A stretch of DNA of 49,251 nucleotides from Endozoicomonadaceae bacterium (lineage in GTDB: Bacteria > Pseudomonadota > Gammaproteobacteria > Pseudomonadales > Endozoicomonadaceae). Under the pieces are notes generated by a model that had not been told where the DNA came from, did no database searches, and saw nothing but the letters and a program-made list of their open reading frames with translations. Below are positions 24,602-34,092 of this stretch, one piece after another. The stretch covers positions 1 through 49,251 of the forward strand of contig JAGLCE010000074.1 in NCBI GenBank assembly GCA_023146365.1, given 5' to 3'. Numbering within the stretch: position 1 is the first letter of the stretch; the number at the start of each line of letters is the position of its first letter. The position numbers were made by a program, and so were the translations under genes.

Positions 24602-24628
24602 GTGCTTGCTCCGAGTTTTTATTATCAT
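24600..24628 (+). promoter_or_regulatory. Candidate rnpB promoter
   Basis: TTGTGC (24600-24605) and TATCAT (24623-24628) are 17 nt apart, with a GC-rich discriminator (CCGCCGTC) leading to the expected 5' end of RNase P RNA at about 24637. Confidence 0.5.
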
Positions 24629-24636
24629 CCGCCGTC

Positions 24637-25037
<401 letters not shown>

Positions 25038-25368
25038 AATGACCCTGAGAATCCTCTCGTTGATTATGATCGGCGGGGGGGTTTTTTTGTATGAAGGTCG
25101 TGTTTTTTATTCACTGTGTTTATGTTTGGTTCATGGTGGTCGAGGCTTTTTCTCTTTTTCTCTGCTTGGATCGTATCAGTTTTCTCGTTATTTCGCACAA
25201 TGAAAAAACCTCTTGTTCCTGTGTGACTCGCTAAATAGTAAAGGTTTTCTACTGGCCTCCTTGCAGGGGCAGGATGTTTGGGGTTCCTATAGTGTGGTAC
25301 TGTGGGGTAAAGTGGTCAAAAGTGGGATAATCTGGCATTCGGTTCAGGGATAAGACGAGGAGAGGTCA
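25038..25368. other. 331-nt region rnpB to mraZ
   Basis: It starts with a G7-T7 tract (25074-25087) that may end the rnpB transcript, although I see no good stem in front of it. The rest is T-rich and without a supported gene, up to the MraZ-box array at 25303-25337 and the mraZ SD (AGGAGAGG). Confidence 0.55.
25303..25337 (+). promoter_or_regulatory. MraZ operator: four TGG-boxes with 10-nt period
   Basis: TGGGG (25303), TGGTC (25313), TGGGA (25323) and TGGCA (25333) recur every 10 nt, each pair separated by 5 nt. This is the architecture of the MraZ-binding repeats (TGGGN with 5-nt spacers) described upstream of mraZ. A possible -10 (GATAAT, 25326-25331) lies within the array. MraZ would repress the dcw operon from here. 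Confidence 0.75.
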
Positions 25369-25824
25369 ATGTTCCGGGAGGTGAATGCAATCCATATGGA
25401 TGCGAAAGGGCGGTTGGCGATTCCAACCCGCTATCGCTCTGTGTTGTCTTTGCGTTGTGAGGGACATCTTGTTGCGACCATCGATACTGAAGAGAGCTGT
25501 CTGTTGATCTACCCCGTTAGTGAGTGAGAGATCATTCAGGCTAACATTGACTCCCTGCCCAGTTTTCACCCTCTGAACCGACGGATACAGAGACTACTGA
25601 TCGGTCACGCAACTGATCTGGAAATGGATAGCAGTGGGAGAGTATTAATTCCTTCACTGTTACGTGATTATGCCGAGCTTGGCAAAAACACGGTGTTGCT
25701 GGGGCAAGGTAAAAAATTCGAACTTTGGGATGAGTGTGGTGGGAATAAGCGTCGTGATGCTTATTTGCACGAGACCGGCGACGCTGGCCAGATCCCTGAG
25801 GCGTTACAGACATTGTCGTTGTGA
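25369..25824 (+). pseudogene. mraZ: mraZ interrupted by an in-frame TGA
   Basis: MraZ is the DNA-binding repressor of the dcw operon and forms a ring of SpoVT/AbrB-like units. Reading from the ATG at 25369 (strong SD AGGAGAGG) the frame gives a full-length MraZ of 151 residues, except that codon 53 is TGA (25525-25527). The surrounding residues YPVSE-stop-EIIQANI align with the E. coli YPLPE-W-EIIEQKL, so a Trp TGG has become TGA by one base change. Both DAKGR-type motifs remain (MDAKGRLAIPTRYR and MDSSGRVLIPSLLR), and the C-terminal part KKFELWDE is intact. Either it is a very young pseudogene, the stop is read through, or it is a sequence error. An internal ATG at 25624 could express only the second half. 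Confidence 0.88.
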
Positions 25825-26771
25825 ATCCATTGATGAGTATGAATGAATCATTCAGGCATCAACCAGTTTTGCTGGCTGAAGTCCTTGAAGCACTGGTGAA
25901 CTCTCCGGAAGGACTGTACATAGATGGTACTTTTGGACGAGGCGGTCATAGTCGTGCCGTGCTGGATCTGCTGTCAGCGAAAGGACGCCTGATCGGTATT
26001 GATAAGGATCCTGAAGCCGTTGCCTCTGGAGTTAAGCTTGAGCAGGCAGATCTGCGTTTCCGTATTGCTCATGGCTCATTTTCTGAACTGGAGAGTATTA
26101 CGGGACCGGAGCAGGCAGATGGTGTGTTGCTGGATCTTGGCGTTTCATCGCCGCAGCTTGATAACCCCGAGCGAGGGTTCAGCTTTCTCCAGGATGGCCC
26201 TCTGGATATGCGTATGAATATCGAACAGGGCGTCAGTGCAGCAAGCTGGATTGCTAAAGCAGGTGAAGCGGAAATCTCAGAGGTACTTAAGCGGTTTGGT
26301 GAAGAGCGCTTTGCCCGTCGGATGGCGCAAGCCATTGTTCAGGCGCGAGCGCTTGAACCGATTGTCACCACCGGGAGGCTGGCGCATATCATCTCGGAAG
26401 CTAATCCCGCTTGGGAAAAAGGTAAGCATCCTGCGACGCGTGCATTTCAGGGCATTCGGATTTTTGTCAACAGTGAACTGGATGATCTGGTCCAGGTGCT
26501 GGACCAGTCGCTGGACGTACTGAAGCCAGGCGGAAAACTGGTCGTTATTAGTTTTCACTCACTGGAAGACCGAATCGTTAAACGTTTTATTCGTAAGCAT
26601 GAGCGTGGTGATGAACATATTCCTGCTGGGTTACCGTTGACCGAAGATCAGTTGAGTGTAGCCCGTCGCTTGAAGCGCTGTGGTAAGGCGGTAAAGTCTG
26701 GCAAGGTAGAGATTGATCTCAATCCGCGGGCGCGCAGTGCAGTCATGCGAGTGGCTGTGAAACGAGGATAA
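25821..26771 (+). CDS. rsmH: 16S rRNA m4C1402 methyltransferase RsmH (MraW)
   Basis: RsmH methylates N4 of C1402 in 16S rRNA, the same nucleotide that RsmI methylates on the ribose. The 316-aa product has HQPVLLAEVLEAL, the SAM site YIDGTFGRGGHSRAVLDL, GVLLDLGVSSPQLDNPERGFSF, and the late motifs KLVVISFHSLEDRIVKRF and NPRARSAVMRVAV. The longest start is GTG at 25821, overlapping the mraZ stop as GTGA; ATGs at 25833 and 25839 are alternatives, and no clear SD decides. It is the second gene of the dcw operon. Confidence 0.96.
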   Translation: MNPLMSMNESFRHQPVLLAEVLEALVNSPEGLYIDGTFGRGGHSRAVLDLLSAKGRLIGIDKDPEAVASGVKLEQADLRFRIAHGSFSELESITGPEQADGVLLDLGVSSPQLDNPERGFSFLQDGPLDMRMNIEQGVSAASWIAKAGEAEISEVLKRFGEERFARRMAQAIVQARALEPIVTTGRLAHIISEANPAWEKGKHPATRAFQGIRIFVNSELDDLVQVLDQSLDVLKPGGKLVVISFHSLEDRIVKRFIRKHERGDEHIPAGLPLTEDQLSVARRLKRCGKAVKSGKVEIDLNPRARSAVMRVAVKRG

Positions 26772-26772
26772 A

Positions 26773-27072
26773 ATGATGGATTGGTTGCCTCTGAAAACGT
26801 TGCTGCCGATGATCAGGCTCAGGCCGTTGTTGCTGGTGTTGGCCGTGTTCTGCTCTGCGGTGGCTGTCACTTACGTGACGCATCTGAATCGGCAGGCATT
26901 TAACCAGTATCAAGCAGAGTTAAACTATCAGAACAAAGCACAGGAGAAATGGGGACAGCTACTGTTGCAGTACAGTACGCTGACGGCTCATGGTCAGATT
27001 GAACGACTGGCGGTCAACCAGCTGGGCATGGATGTGCCTCACAAGGGCAACGTGATACTAGTAGAACCATGA
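26773..27072 (+). CDS. ftsL: Cell-division protein FtsL
   Basis: The product is a 99-aa bitopic protein of the FtsQLB complex. It has a short cytoplasmic N terminus, one membrane segment (LLLVLAVFCSAVAVTYVTHL) and a periplasmic leucine-zipper-like helix (YQAELNYQNKAQEKWGQLLLQYSTLTAHGQIERLAVNQLGM). The start at 26773 follows the rsmH stop directly; a second ATG at 26776 is equally possible. Its end overlaps the ftsI start by 4 nt (ATGA). Confidence 0.93.
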   Translation: MMDWLPLKTLLPMIRLRPLLLVLAVFCSAVAVTYVTHLNRQAFNQYQAELNYQNKAQEKWGQLLLQYSTLTAHGQIERLAVNQLGMDVPHKGNVILVEP

Positions 27073-28784
27073 ATCGGCGCAGGAAGATCACACCATACGC
27101 AGGACGCTTTCATTTTGTGGTGGCGCTGGTACTGTTGCTCATTGTTGTCACTATCTGGCGTGTTGCGGAGTTGCAGGTCGTTGATCGTTTTTTTCTCCAA
27201 CATGAGGGCGACAAGCGTATTGTGCGTCATGAAACCATTCCTGCGCATCGTGGCATTATTTTTGATCGTAATGGCAAACCGATTGCCGTGAGTGCCTCAG
27301 TGGTTTCCATCTGGGCTAATCCAGAAGAACTATCCTCTGTTGATACGAATCTGCCAGCGCTTGCGTCAGTGCTGGGCGTCAAGGTCAAGGCACTGAGTAA
27401 GAAATTGGCAGCCAATGCTGATCGAGAATTTATCTATCTCAAGCGGCAGATAGAACCGACAGAAGCTAGCAAGGTCATGGCATTGAAGGTGCCGGGCGTC
27501 TATTCAGAGGATGAATACCGGCGTTACTATCCGGTTGGTGCGGTTGCAGCTCAGTTGGTGGGGTTGACTAATATTGATGATCAAGGACAGGAAGGCATAG
27601 AGTTGGCGTTGGATGACTGGTTGTCCGGAGAGCCAGGGAAGTGGCGTGTACTGAAAGACCGCAGGGGACATCTGGTTAGAGAAGCTGAGATTGTCCGCAG
27701 TGCCAGTCCTGGAAAAGAGTTGATGCTGAGCATCGATCTTCGTCTCCAGTATCTTGCCAACAAAGAGTTACAGAAGGCGTTTCATGATTTACAGGCCAAA
27801 TCGGCCTCCCTAGTGATGCTGGATGCTAAAACTGGCGAAGTGCTGGCGATGGTCAATCAACCTACGTTTAATCCTAACAATCGTAGGCAGTTGAATCCTG
27901 CGAATGTGCGAAATCGGGTTATTACTGATCAGGTTGAGCCGGGCTCTGTCATCAAGCCTTTGACCATCGCCGCTGCGCTGGAATCAGGCCGTTATTCCAG
28001 TCATACTCCCATTGACACTTCGCCGGGAAGAATGCGCATTGGGGCTGACACCATTACAGACGTGCGTAATTACGGCCAATTGGATGTTACCAGTATTATT
28101 ACCAAGTCCAGTAATATCGGTGTGAGTAAAATAGCGCTGGATCTTGGTCCAGAGATCATCTTTTCTCTGTTTCAGCGCGTGGGATTCGGACAGTCAACTG
28201 GCGTTTTGTTTCCCGGTGAAAATATAGGATTACTGCCTTACCGGACGAAGTGGCAGCCGATTGAAACGGCGACATTAGCCTATGGATATGGGTTCACCGT
28301 TTCCCACCTTCAGTTAGCACAGGCTTATATGGTTTTGGCCAATGGTGGTATTTTCCGGACGGTCACATTGTTGAAACGTGATATTCCGCCAGAAGGTTCC
28401 CGCGTTATCGCTGCCGATATCGCGAAACAAGTGCTCGTCATGATGGAGACCGTAGTGACCAGTGGCACCGGTAAGCGAGCTCAGGTGGATGGCTACTCGG
28501 TAGCGGGTAAAACGGGTACGGTCAGAAAACTGGGTAAATACGGATATACCAATTCACACCATATCGGGTCATTTGTTGGCATTGTGCCGGCAGACGATCC
28601 GCGGATCGTAATGGTGGTAGTGATTGACAGTCCAGCCGTCGGCAAATATTACGGTGGCTTGGTTGCTGCGCCGGTATTTTCCCGTGTGGCTGCTGAATCG
28701 CTTCGAGTATTGGGCGTCCCACCGGACGCAAGTGGCATAAAAAGATTGGGTGACATCCAGAAATATTCCAGAGTTAAGGGTTAA
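27069..28784 (+). CDS. ftsI: Peptidoglycan transpeptidase FtsI (PBP3)
   Basis: FtsI makes the septal crosslinks and works with the glycosyltransferase FtsW. The 571-aa product has a short cytoplasmic tail, a membrane helix (FHFVVALVLLLIVVTIWRVAELQV), a non-catalytic pedestal domain (HRGIIFDRNGKPIAVS) and a transpeptidase domain with the active-site serine in EPGSVIKPLTIAAAL, the SSN motif in TKSSNIGVSKIAL and the KTGT motif in VAGKTGTVRK. It overlaps ftsL by 4 nt and touches murE (TAATG). Confidence 0.97.
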   Translation: MNRRRKITPYAGRFHFVVALVLLLIVVTIWRVAELQVVDRFFLQHEGDKRIVRHETIPAHRGIIFDRNGKPIAVSASVVSIWANPEELSSVDTNLPALASVLGVKVKALSKKLAANADREFIYLKRQIEPTEASKVMALKVPGVYSEDEYRRYYPVGAVAAQLVGLTNIDDQGQEGIELALDDWLSGEPGKWRVLKDRRGHLVREAEIVRSASPGKELMLSIDLRLQYLANKELQKAFHDLQAKSASLVMLDAKTGEVLAMVNQPTFNPNNRRQLNPANVRNRVITDQVEPGSVIKPLTIAAALESGRYSSHTPIDTSPGRMRIGADTITDVRNYGQLDVTSIITKSSNIGVSKIALDLGPEIIFSLFQRVGFGQSTGVLFPGENIGLLPYRTKWQPIETATLAYGYGFTVSHLQLAQAYMVLANGGIFRTVTLLKRDIPPEGSRVIAADIAKQVLVMMETVVTSGTGKRAQVDGYSVAGKTGTVRKLGKYGYTNSHHIGSFVGIVPADDPRIVMVVVIDSPAVGKYYGGLVAAPVFSRVAAESLRVLGVPPDASGIKRLGDIQKYSRVKG

Positions 28785-30271
28785 TGAACTGTATGCAGCG
28801 TGAGCAGGTGACTCTGAACCAAGTACTGGAATGGTTGATGCTACCGTCGGAACTGGTTGATCTGCCTGTTCGTGAGCTGGTATTGGATAGTCGCAGGGTG
28901 AATAGCGGCGATCTGTTTTTGGCTTTGCCGGGGTTCAGTGGTGATGGACGTGATTATATCGAACAGGCGGTTGCATCGGGTGCTTGTGCTGTGTTGGCTG
29001 CATCAGGTGGGGTGTTGCCGGTCTGTTCCGTGCCGGTGATTTCTGTTGATAACCTGACTGATCGACTCGGAGAGTTGGCCAGTTGTTTTTATCAGTCACC
29101 ATCAGAATCTCTTAACGTCATTGGCGTAACAGGCACGAACGGTAAAAGCAGTTGCTGTCATTTTATTGCACAGTTGTTGCAATGTTTCAATGAGTCCTGC
29201 GGTGTAATGGGTACGCTGGGCAATGGTCTTTTTCCGTCACTGAAGCCGGTAGGTAATACCACGTCAGATAATGTGTCCATTCAGCAATTCATGAGAGGAT
29301 TGGTCGATAAGGCTGTGCCATGGCTGACGATGGAGGTTTCATCGCACGGTCTGGATCAGAGGCGTGTGGCAGGTGTTCGCTTTGATAGCGCAGTCTATAC
29401 CAATCTCAGTCGTGATCATCTGGATTACCACCAAACCATGGACGCTTATGCTGAAGCCAAGGCTGGATTGTTTCGAGTGCCGGGGCTCCGATATGCCGTC
29501 ATTAATCGAGATGATGATTGGGCCGTTCGGATGATGGATGTGGCGATGGTTAATCAGGCGACATGCATCACTTATTCGATTCATCCTAAAGGCGCCGATG
29601 TTTGTCTCTCTGATATTGTATTTTCTCATCAAGGAGTGAGGGCTGGTATTTGCACCCCTTGGGGCAGCGGCGCATTGTCCACTCGGCTCTTTGGGAGATT
29701 CAACCTGAGTAATCTTTTGGCGGTTATTAGCGTGTTGTCTCTTCACGGTTTTCCATTGGATCGTTTACTGGCATTGATTCCCAAACTGGATAATGTGCCT
29801 GGTCGTCTGGAACCTTTTGGTGGTGATGGGCGGCCGACAGTGGTGGTTGATTACGCTCATACACCGGATGCGCTCCGAAGTGTGCTGGGTGCATTGCGTG
29901 ATCATGGAGGCCAGAGCGTGACCTGTGTTTTTGGTTGCGGAGGCGACCGTGATCGGGGTAAGCGCCCATTAATGACTGAGGCAGCACTGACAGGTGCAGA
30001 TCGTGTGGTGTTGACTAGTGACAATCCTCGTACTGAAGCACCGCTGCAAATCATTGAGGATGCTATGGTCGGTCTCTCTGCTGCTCTGTGTGAGAAGAGG
30101 TTTCGTGTGGTGCCTGATCGATCCGAGGCGATTGCAATGGCGGTGGCTGAGGCTGACAATCACGGTATTGTACTGGTTGCTGGAATGGGACGTGAGGACT
30201 ATCTGGCGACTCATGGAATGAATGATGTTAGTGAAGTTAGGCGGGCGTTGGATCGGAGATTGGAGCGATGA
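28784..30271 (+). CDS. murE: UDP-MurNAc-tripeptide synthetase, meso-diaminopimelate adding
   Basis: MurE adds the third amino acid to UDP-MurNAc-L-Ala-D-Glu. The ATP loop is VTGTNGKSSCCHFIAQLL; later motifs are TMEVSSHGLDQRRVAGV and VVDYAHTPDALRSVLGAL. The substrate-recognition motif reads DNPRTE, the form associated with meso-diaminopimelate ligases, so a Gram-negative stem peptide is expected. The protein is 495 aa, normal for the family. The ATG at 28784 shares its A with the ftsI stop; SD AAGGG. It overlaps murF by 4 nt. Confidence 0.97.
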   Translation: MNCMQREQVTLNQVLEWLMLPSELVDLPVRELVLDSRRVNSGDLFLALPGFSGDGRDYIEQAVASGACAVLAASGGVLPVCSVPVISVDNLTDRLGELASCFYQSPSESLNVIGVTGTNGKSSCCHFIAQLLQCFNESCGVMGTLGNGLFPSLKPVGNTTSDNVSIQQFMRGLVDKAVPWLTMEVSSHGLDQRRVAGVRFDSAVYTNLSRDHLDYHQTMDAYAEAKAGLFRVPGLRYAVINRDDDWAVRMMDVAMVNQATCITYSIHPKGADVCLSDIVFSHQGVRAGICTPWGSGALSTRLFGRFNLSNLLAVISVLSLHGFPLDRLLALIPKLDNVPGRLEPFGGDGRPTVVVDYAHTPDALRSVLGALRDHGGQSVTCVFGCGGDRDRGKRPLMTEAALTGADRVVLTSDNPRTEAPLQIIEDAMVGLSAALCEKRFRVVPDRSEAIAMAVAEADNHGIVLVAGMGREDYLATHGMNDVSEVRRALDRRLER

Positions 30272-31641
30272 TTCACACCGCTTTATCTGAGCTGGCGCAG
30301 TCGTTGAAGGCTGAACTGGTGGGCGACGATGCTCAATGTTTGGACCTCAGCATTGATACACGTACGCTGACGCCTGGTCAATTATTTGTTGCGTTAACAG
30401 GGCCTAACTTTGATGGACATGATTACGTGGTGACAGCGTTGGAAAAAGGGGCCGTTGGTGCGATGGTTTCCCGTTTGCAGGCTGGTATTAAAGGCACTCA
30501 GCTGCTGGTTTCGGATACCTGCATTGCTTTAGGGAGGGCTGGGGCGTTTAATCGTCAGCGTTTTGATGGCTGTGTGATAGGTATCACCGGCAGTAGCGGC
30601 AAAACATCGACCCGTGAGATGATTTCTGCTATTTGCTCAGAATCCGGTGAGACGCTGGCGTCTGAAGGCAACTTGAATAATAATTTGGGCGTGCCGGTGA
30701 TGCTCGGTCGCATTGATGGCGGGCATCAGTATGTCGTGATTGAGATGGGTACGAACCAACCGGGTGATATTGACTATGTCGCCAAGCTCGCCGCGCCGGA
30801 TGTTGCACTGGTGACCAATGCCTCTGAATCGCACCTTTTAGGGTTGAGGAGTCTTGCAGGTGTTGTTGCTGAAAAAGGGGTGATTTATGATAGCCTGTCG
30901 AGTGATGGAACGGCCATTCTCAATCGTGATGATCCCGCTTATGGTGATTGGTTAGTGAGGGTTGCTCGTGAGCCTGGAAGGAAGACGCTGAGTTTTAGTC
31001 TGACCCATTCGGTGGCAGATTGTTATGCGAGTGATATCCGTTCTTTGGATGATGGCATGCACTTTATTCTCCATGTGGCAGGTGAAGCTTCATCTGTGCA
31101 CCTCAATTTTTGGGGAAAGCATCAGGTCGCAAACGCTTGTGCCGCTGCTGCTGTGGCTCAGGCTGTAGAATTGCCATTGGCTATGATAGTTCGTGGCCTA
31201 GAAAAAGCAGAGCCGTATCAGCGACGAGGTCAGCGGTTTCATGGTCTGCATGACGCATTAATTATTGATGAAAGCTACAATGCTAACCCTTCGTCGACAC
31301 AGGCTGCGATGGATGTTCTGGGGGCTTGTCACGGGATAAAAATTCTGGTGTTGGGCGATATGCTTGAGCTGGGCGAACGGGCAGAGATCTGGCACCGCGC
31401 GATGGGGCAATATGCTCGCAATGTTGGTGTCAATGTGTTAATGACCTATGGCGAACAGGCCGAGCTGTCTCAGAAATTCTGGAGAGGTGCTGGGGCCCAT
31501 TTTACCGATAAAACGTTGCTGATCGAAAACCTGTTGCCACGTCTGGGGTCGGAAGTGGTTGTTTTGGTAAAAGGGTCAATGTCGATGGGTATGAATGAAG
31601 TGGTCCAGGCTTGTGCCAGACCTGAAAAGGAGAGTGTCTGA
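30268..31641 (+). CDS. murF: UDP-MurNAc-tripeptide:D-Ala-D-Ala ligase
   Basis: MurF attaches D-Ala-D-Ala to complete the UDP-MurNAc pentapeptide. The 457-aa product has the N-terminal domain SIDTRTLTPGQLFVALTGPNFDGHDYV, the ATP loop GITGSSGKTSTREMISAI, and EMGTNQPGDIDYVAKLAAPDVALVTNASESHLLGL, DESYNANPSSTQAAMDVL. It uses the dipeptide normally made by Ddl; the local ddlB is only a remnant, so the dipeptide must come from another ligase. Its stop overlaps the mraY start. Confidence 0.97.
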   Translation: MIHTALSELAQSLKAELVGDDAQCLDLSIDTRTLTPGQLFVALTGPNFDGHDYVVTALEKGAVGAMVSRLQAGIKGTQLLVSDTCIALGRAGAFNRQRFDGCVIGITGSSGKTSTREMISAICSESGETLASEGNLNNNLGVPVMLGRIDGGHQYVVIEMGTNQPGDIDYVAKLAAPDVALVTNASESHLLGLRSLAGVVAEKGVIYDSLSSDGTAILNRDDPAYGDWLVRVAREPGRKTLSFSLTHSVADCYASDIRSLDDGMHFILHVAGEASSVHLNFWGKHQVANACAAAAVAQAVELPLAMIVRGLEKAEPYQRRGQRFHGLHDALIIDESYNANPSSTQAAMDVLGACHGIKILVLGDMLELGERAEIWHRAMGQYARNVGVNVLMTYGEQAELSQKFWRGAGAHFTDKTLLIENLLPRLGSEVVVLVKGSMSMGMNEVVQACARPEKESV

Positions 31642-32723
31642 TGCTGCTATGGCTGGCAGATTACCTTACGCAGTTTTACAGTGGATTTTCAGTCTTTAAA
31701 TATCTGACACTGAGAGGAATTCTAGGGGTTCTTTCTGCGCTGGGGATCTCCTTGTTCCTTGGTCCGATTATGATTCGAAAGCTGAAGTTTTATCAGATTG
31801 GTCAGGCGGTACGTGATGATGGCCCTCAATCCCATTTAAGCAAAGCAGGTACCCCAACGATGGGTGGCGCGCTCATTCTAGTTGCTATCGCTGTGAGTAC
31901 GCTTTTATGGAGCAATCTTCAGAATCAGTATGTCTGGCTGGTGCTGGGTGTCACAGGGGGGTTTGGTGCTATTGGCTGGGTGGATGACTACCGTAAAGTG
32001 GTGGGAAAAAATGCTCGTGGGTTGCCGGCTCGCTGGAAATATTTCTGGCAATCCGTTTTGGGGGCGGGGGTGGCTATTTATCTCTATTGCATTGCGTCAA
32101 CCCCGACGGATACTACGCTCATTGTTCCCTTTTTTAAATCGGTTGCACTGGATATGGGGCCTCTCTTTATCCTGCTGACTTACTTGGTCATCGTCGGTAC
32201 TAGTAATGCGGTTAATTTGACCGACGGTCTTGATGGTCTGGCAATTATGCCTACTGTGCTGGTCGGTTCTGCGCTGGGTGTGTTCGCTTATTTGAGCGGA
32301 CATGTTGAGTTTGCTCGTTATCTGCATATTCCCTATGTTAGCGGTGCCGGTGAGTTAGTGGTGTTTACGTCCGCATTGGCAGGTGCGGGACTGGGATTCC
32401 TCTGGTTCAATACGTACCCCGCCCAAGTGTTTATGGGAGATGTGGGTGCTCTGGCTCTTGGTGCAGCACTCGGTATTGTCGCCGTGATTGTGAGGCAGGA
32501 GATTGTGCTGTTTATCATGGGCGGTGTGTTTGTCATGGAGACCGTGTCGGTCATTTTGCAAGTCGCCTCCTATAAATTAACCCGACGTCGTATATTTCGT
32601 ATGGCACCACTGCATCATCACTATGAATTGAAAGGGTGGCCGGAACCTCGGGTGATTGTCCGGTTCTGGATTATTACCTTGATTCTAGTGTTGATCGGTC
32701 TTGCAACATTGAAACTTCGTTAA
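31641..32723 (+). CDS. mraY: Phospho-N-acetylmuramoyl-pentapeptide transferase
   Basis: MraY transfers phospho-MurNAc-pentapeptide to undecaprenyl phosphate, making lipid I at the inner face of the inner membrane. The 360-aa product has ten predicted membrane helices. Signature residues are in DDGPQSHLSKAGTPTMGGALIL, GWVDDYRKV, NAVNLTDGLDGLAI, VFMGDVGALALGAALG and the cytoplasmic loop FRMAPLHHHYELKGW. It starts overlapping the murF stop. Confidence 0.98.
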   Translation: MLLWLADYLTQFYSGFSVFKYLTLRGILGVLSALGISLFLGPIMIRKLKFYQIGQAVRDDGPQSHLSKAGTPTMGGALILVAIAVSTLLWSNLQNQYVWLVLGVTGGFGAIGWVDDYRKVVGKNARGLPARWKYFWQSVLGAGVAIYLYCIASTPTDTTLIVPFFKSVALDMGPLFILLTYLVIVGTSNAVNLTDGLDGLAIMPTVLVGSALGVFAYLSGHVEFARYLHIPYVSGAGELVVFTSALAGAGLGFLWFNTYPAQVFMGDVGALALGAALGIVAVIVRQEIVLFIMGGVFVMETVSVILQVASYKLTRRRIFRMAPLHHHYELKGWPEPRVIVRFWIITLILVLIGLATLKLR

Positions 32724-32733
32724 GGGAACTGCG

Positions 32734-34092
32734 TTGAGCGAGCAGTTGATCGGCAGTGATAAACATCGGATGATCATCGGTCTAGGGAAGACTGGAGTGG
32801 CTTGTGCCCGATATTTCGCTGCTAGAAATCAGCTTTTCAGTGTGGCTGATTCCAGGGAGGTTCCTCCCGGACTGACGGTTTTTCAGAAAGAGTTTCCAGA
32901 GGTTCAAGTATCAACAGGGCCGTTCTCCTCAGACCTGTTGACGCGAATGAATGAATTGATTGTGAGCCCAGGGGTTTCGCTTAAAGAGCCAGCCATTGCT
33001 GCAGCGATAGCCAATGGTGCTGAGACGATGGGTGATATTGAGCTATTTTGTCGTGACGTCAACGCAGCGGTGATTGCAATAACTGGCTCAAACGGAAAAA
33101 GTACAGTCACCACATTGGTTGGGCTGATGGCTGAAGCGGCTGGGATCAATGTTGCAGTAGGTGGCAATATTGGTGTGCCGGTGCTTGATTTATTGAACAA
33201 TGGTGAGAAAGCGCTCTATGTATTGGAGTTATCCAGTTTCCAATTGGAAACCACGGTCTCTCTGCGCGCTCAAGTCGCGGTGATGCTGAATCTTTCATCG
33301 GATCATATGGATCGATACCGTACGATAGCGGAGTATCACCAGGCGAAGCAGGTAATCTATCGAGGTTGTCACTCTGCTGTTTTTAATCGCGATGATGCAT
33401 TGAGTCACCCGCTACTGCCTGACAAGGTTCCCCGTACGCCATTTACATTACAGGAACCTGATTTAGGGCAGTATGGGCTGCGACATGAGCAAGGTCAGGT
33501 ATGGATCGCTTATGGTGTTAAGTGTCTGATGCCTGTGAATGATATCCGAATTCGAGGACGGCACAATCATGCCAATGCACTGGCCGCTTTAGCGATTGGC
33601 CATGAAGCAGGGTTCCCTTTGCCTGTCATGCTGAAGGTACTTGAAACCTTCTCGGGACTGCCGCATCGGTGCCAGTGGGTTGCCGAAAAGAGAGGGGTTA
33701 ATTGGTTTAATGATTCCAAGGCGACCAATACGGGTGCAGCGATTGCCTCTATTGAAGGGTTGGGTGCAGAGATTGATGGCAGCTTGGTATTGATTGCTGG
33801 TGGGGATGGAAAAGGTACCGAATTTACGGAGTTGCAGGTGCCAGTTGCCCGTTATGTCAAAGCGTTGATCGCCATTGGGGTCGACGGGCCGAGGCTGGCA
33901 GAGTGCCTTGAGGCGTGTACAACGATTTATTCCGCAGAAACCATGGCGGAAGCGGTTGCTTTGGCTGGTCGAGTGGCAACAGCAGGTGATGCCGTGTTGT
34001 TGGCGCCGAGCTGTGCCAGCTTTGATATGTTTCAAAATTTTGAAGCGCGTGGTGAAGTCTTTACGCATTGCGTGGAGACTGGCGATGGCTGA
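32734..34092 (+). CDS. murD: UDP-MurNAc-L-alanine:D-glutamate ligase
   Basis: MurD adds D-Glu to UDP-MurNAc-L-Ala. The 452-aa product has IGLGKTGVACARYFAARN (UDP-binding N domain), VIAITGSNGKSTVTTLVGLM (ATP loop), LELSSFQLETT, NLSSDHMDRY and FNDSKATNTGAAIASIEGL with LIAGGDGKGTEF. The start is TTG at 32734, with SD AAGGGA about 7 nt upstream; no ATG fits the family N terminus. It ends inside the ftsW start (ATGGCTGA, 8-nt overlap). Confidence 0.96.
   Translation: MSEQLIGSDKHRMIIGLGKTGVACARYFAARNQLFSVADSREVPPGLTVFQKEFPEVQVSTGPFSSDLLTRMNELIVSPGVSLKEPAIAAAIANGAETMGDIELFCRDVNAAVIAITGSNGKSTVTTLVGLMAEAAGINVAVGGNIGVPVLDLLNNGEKALYVLELSSFQLETTVSLRAQVAVMLNLSSDHMDRYRTIAEYHQAKQVIYRGCHSAVFNRDDALSHPLLPDKVPRTPFTLQEPDLGQYGLRHEQGQVWIAYGVKCLMPVNDIRIRGRHNHANALAALAIGHEAGFPLPVMLKVLETFSGLPHRCQWVAEKRGVNWFNDSKATNTGAAIASIEGLGAEIDGSLVLIAGGDGKGTEFTELQVPVARYVKALIAIGVDGPRLAECLEACTTIYSAETMAEAVALAGRVATAGDAVLLAPSCASFDMFQNFEARGEVFTHCVETGDG

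Noticed and set aside
25074..25087. G7-T7 tract as a clear rnpB terminator
   Set aside because: The T-run is there, but no convincing complementary arm for a stem was found upstream; kept only as a remark.
25525..25527. TGA decoded as Trp (genetic code change) to explain mraZ and the 47883 TGA
   Set aside because: TGA is the normal stop of many intact genes here (ftsL, murE, murF, murD, ftsW, murG, murC, the CesT-like gene), exactly at family C termini, and TGG is used freely for Trp.
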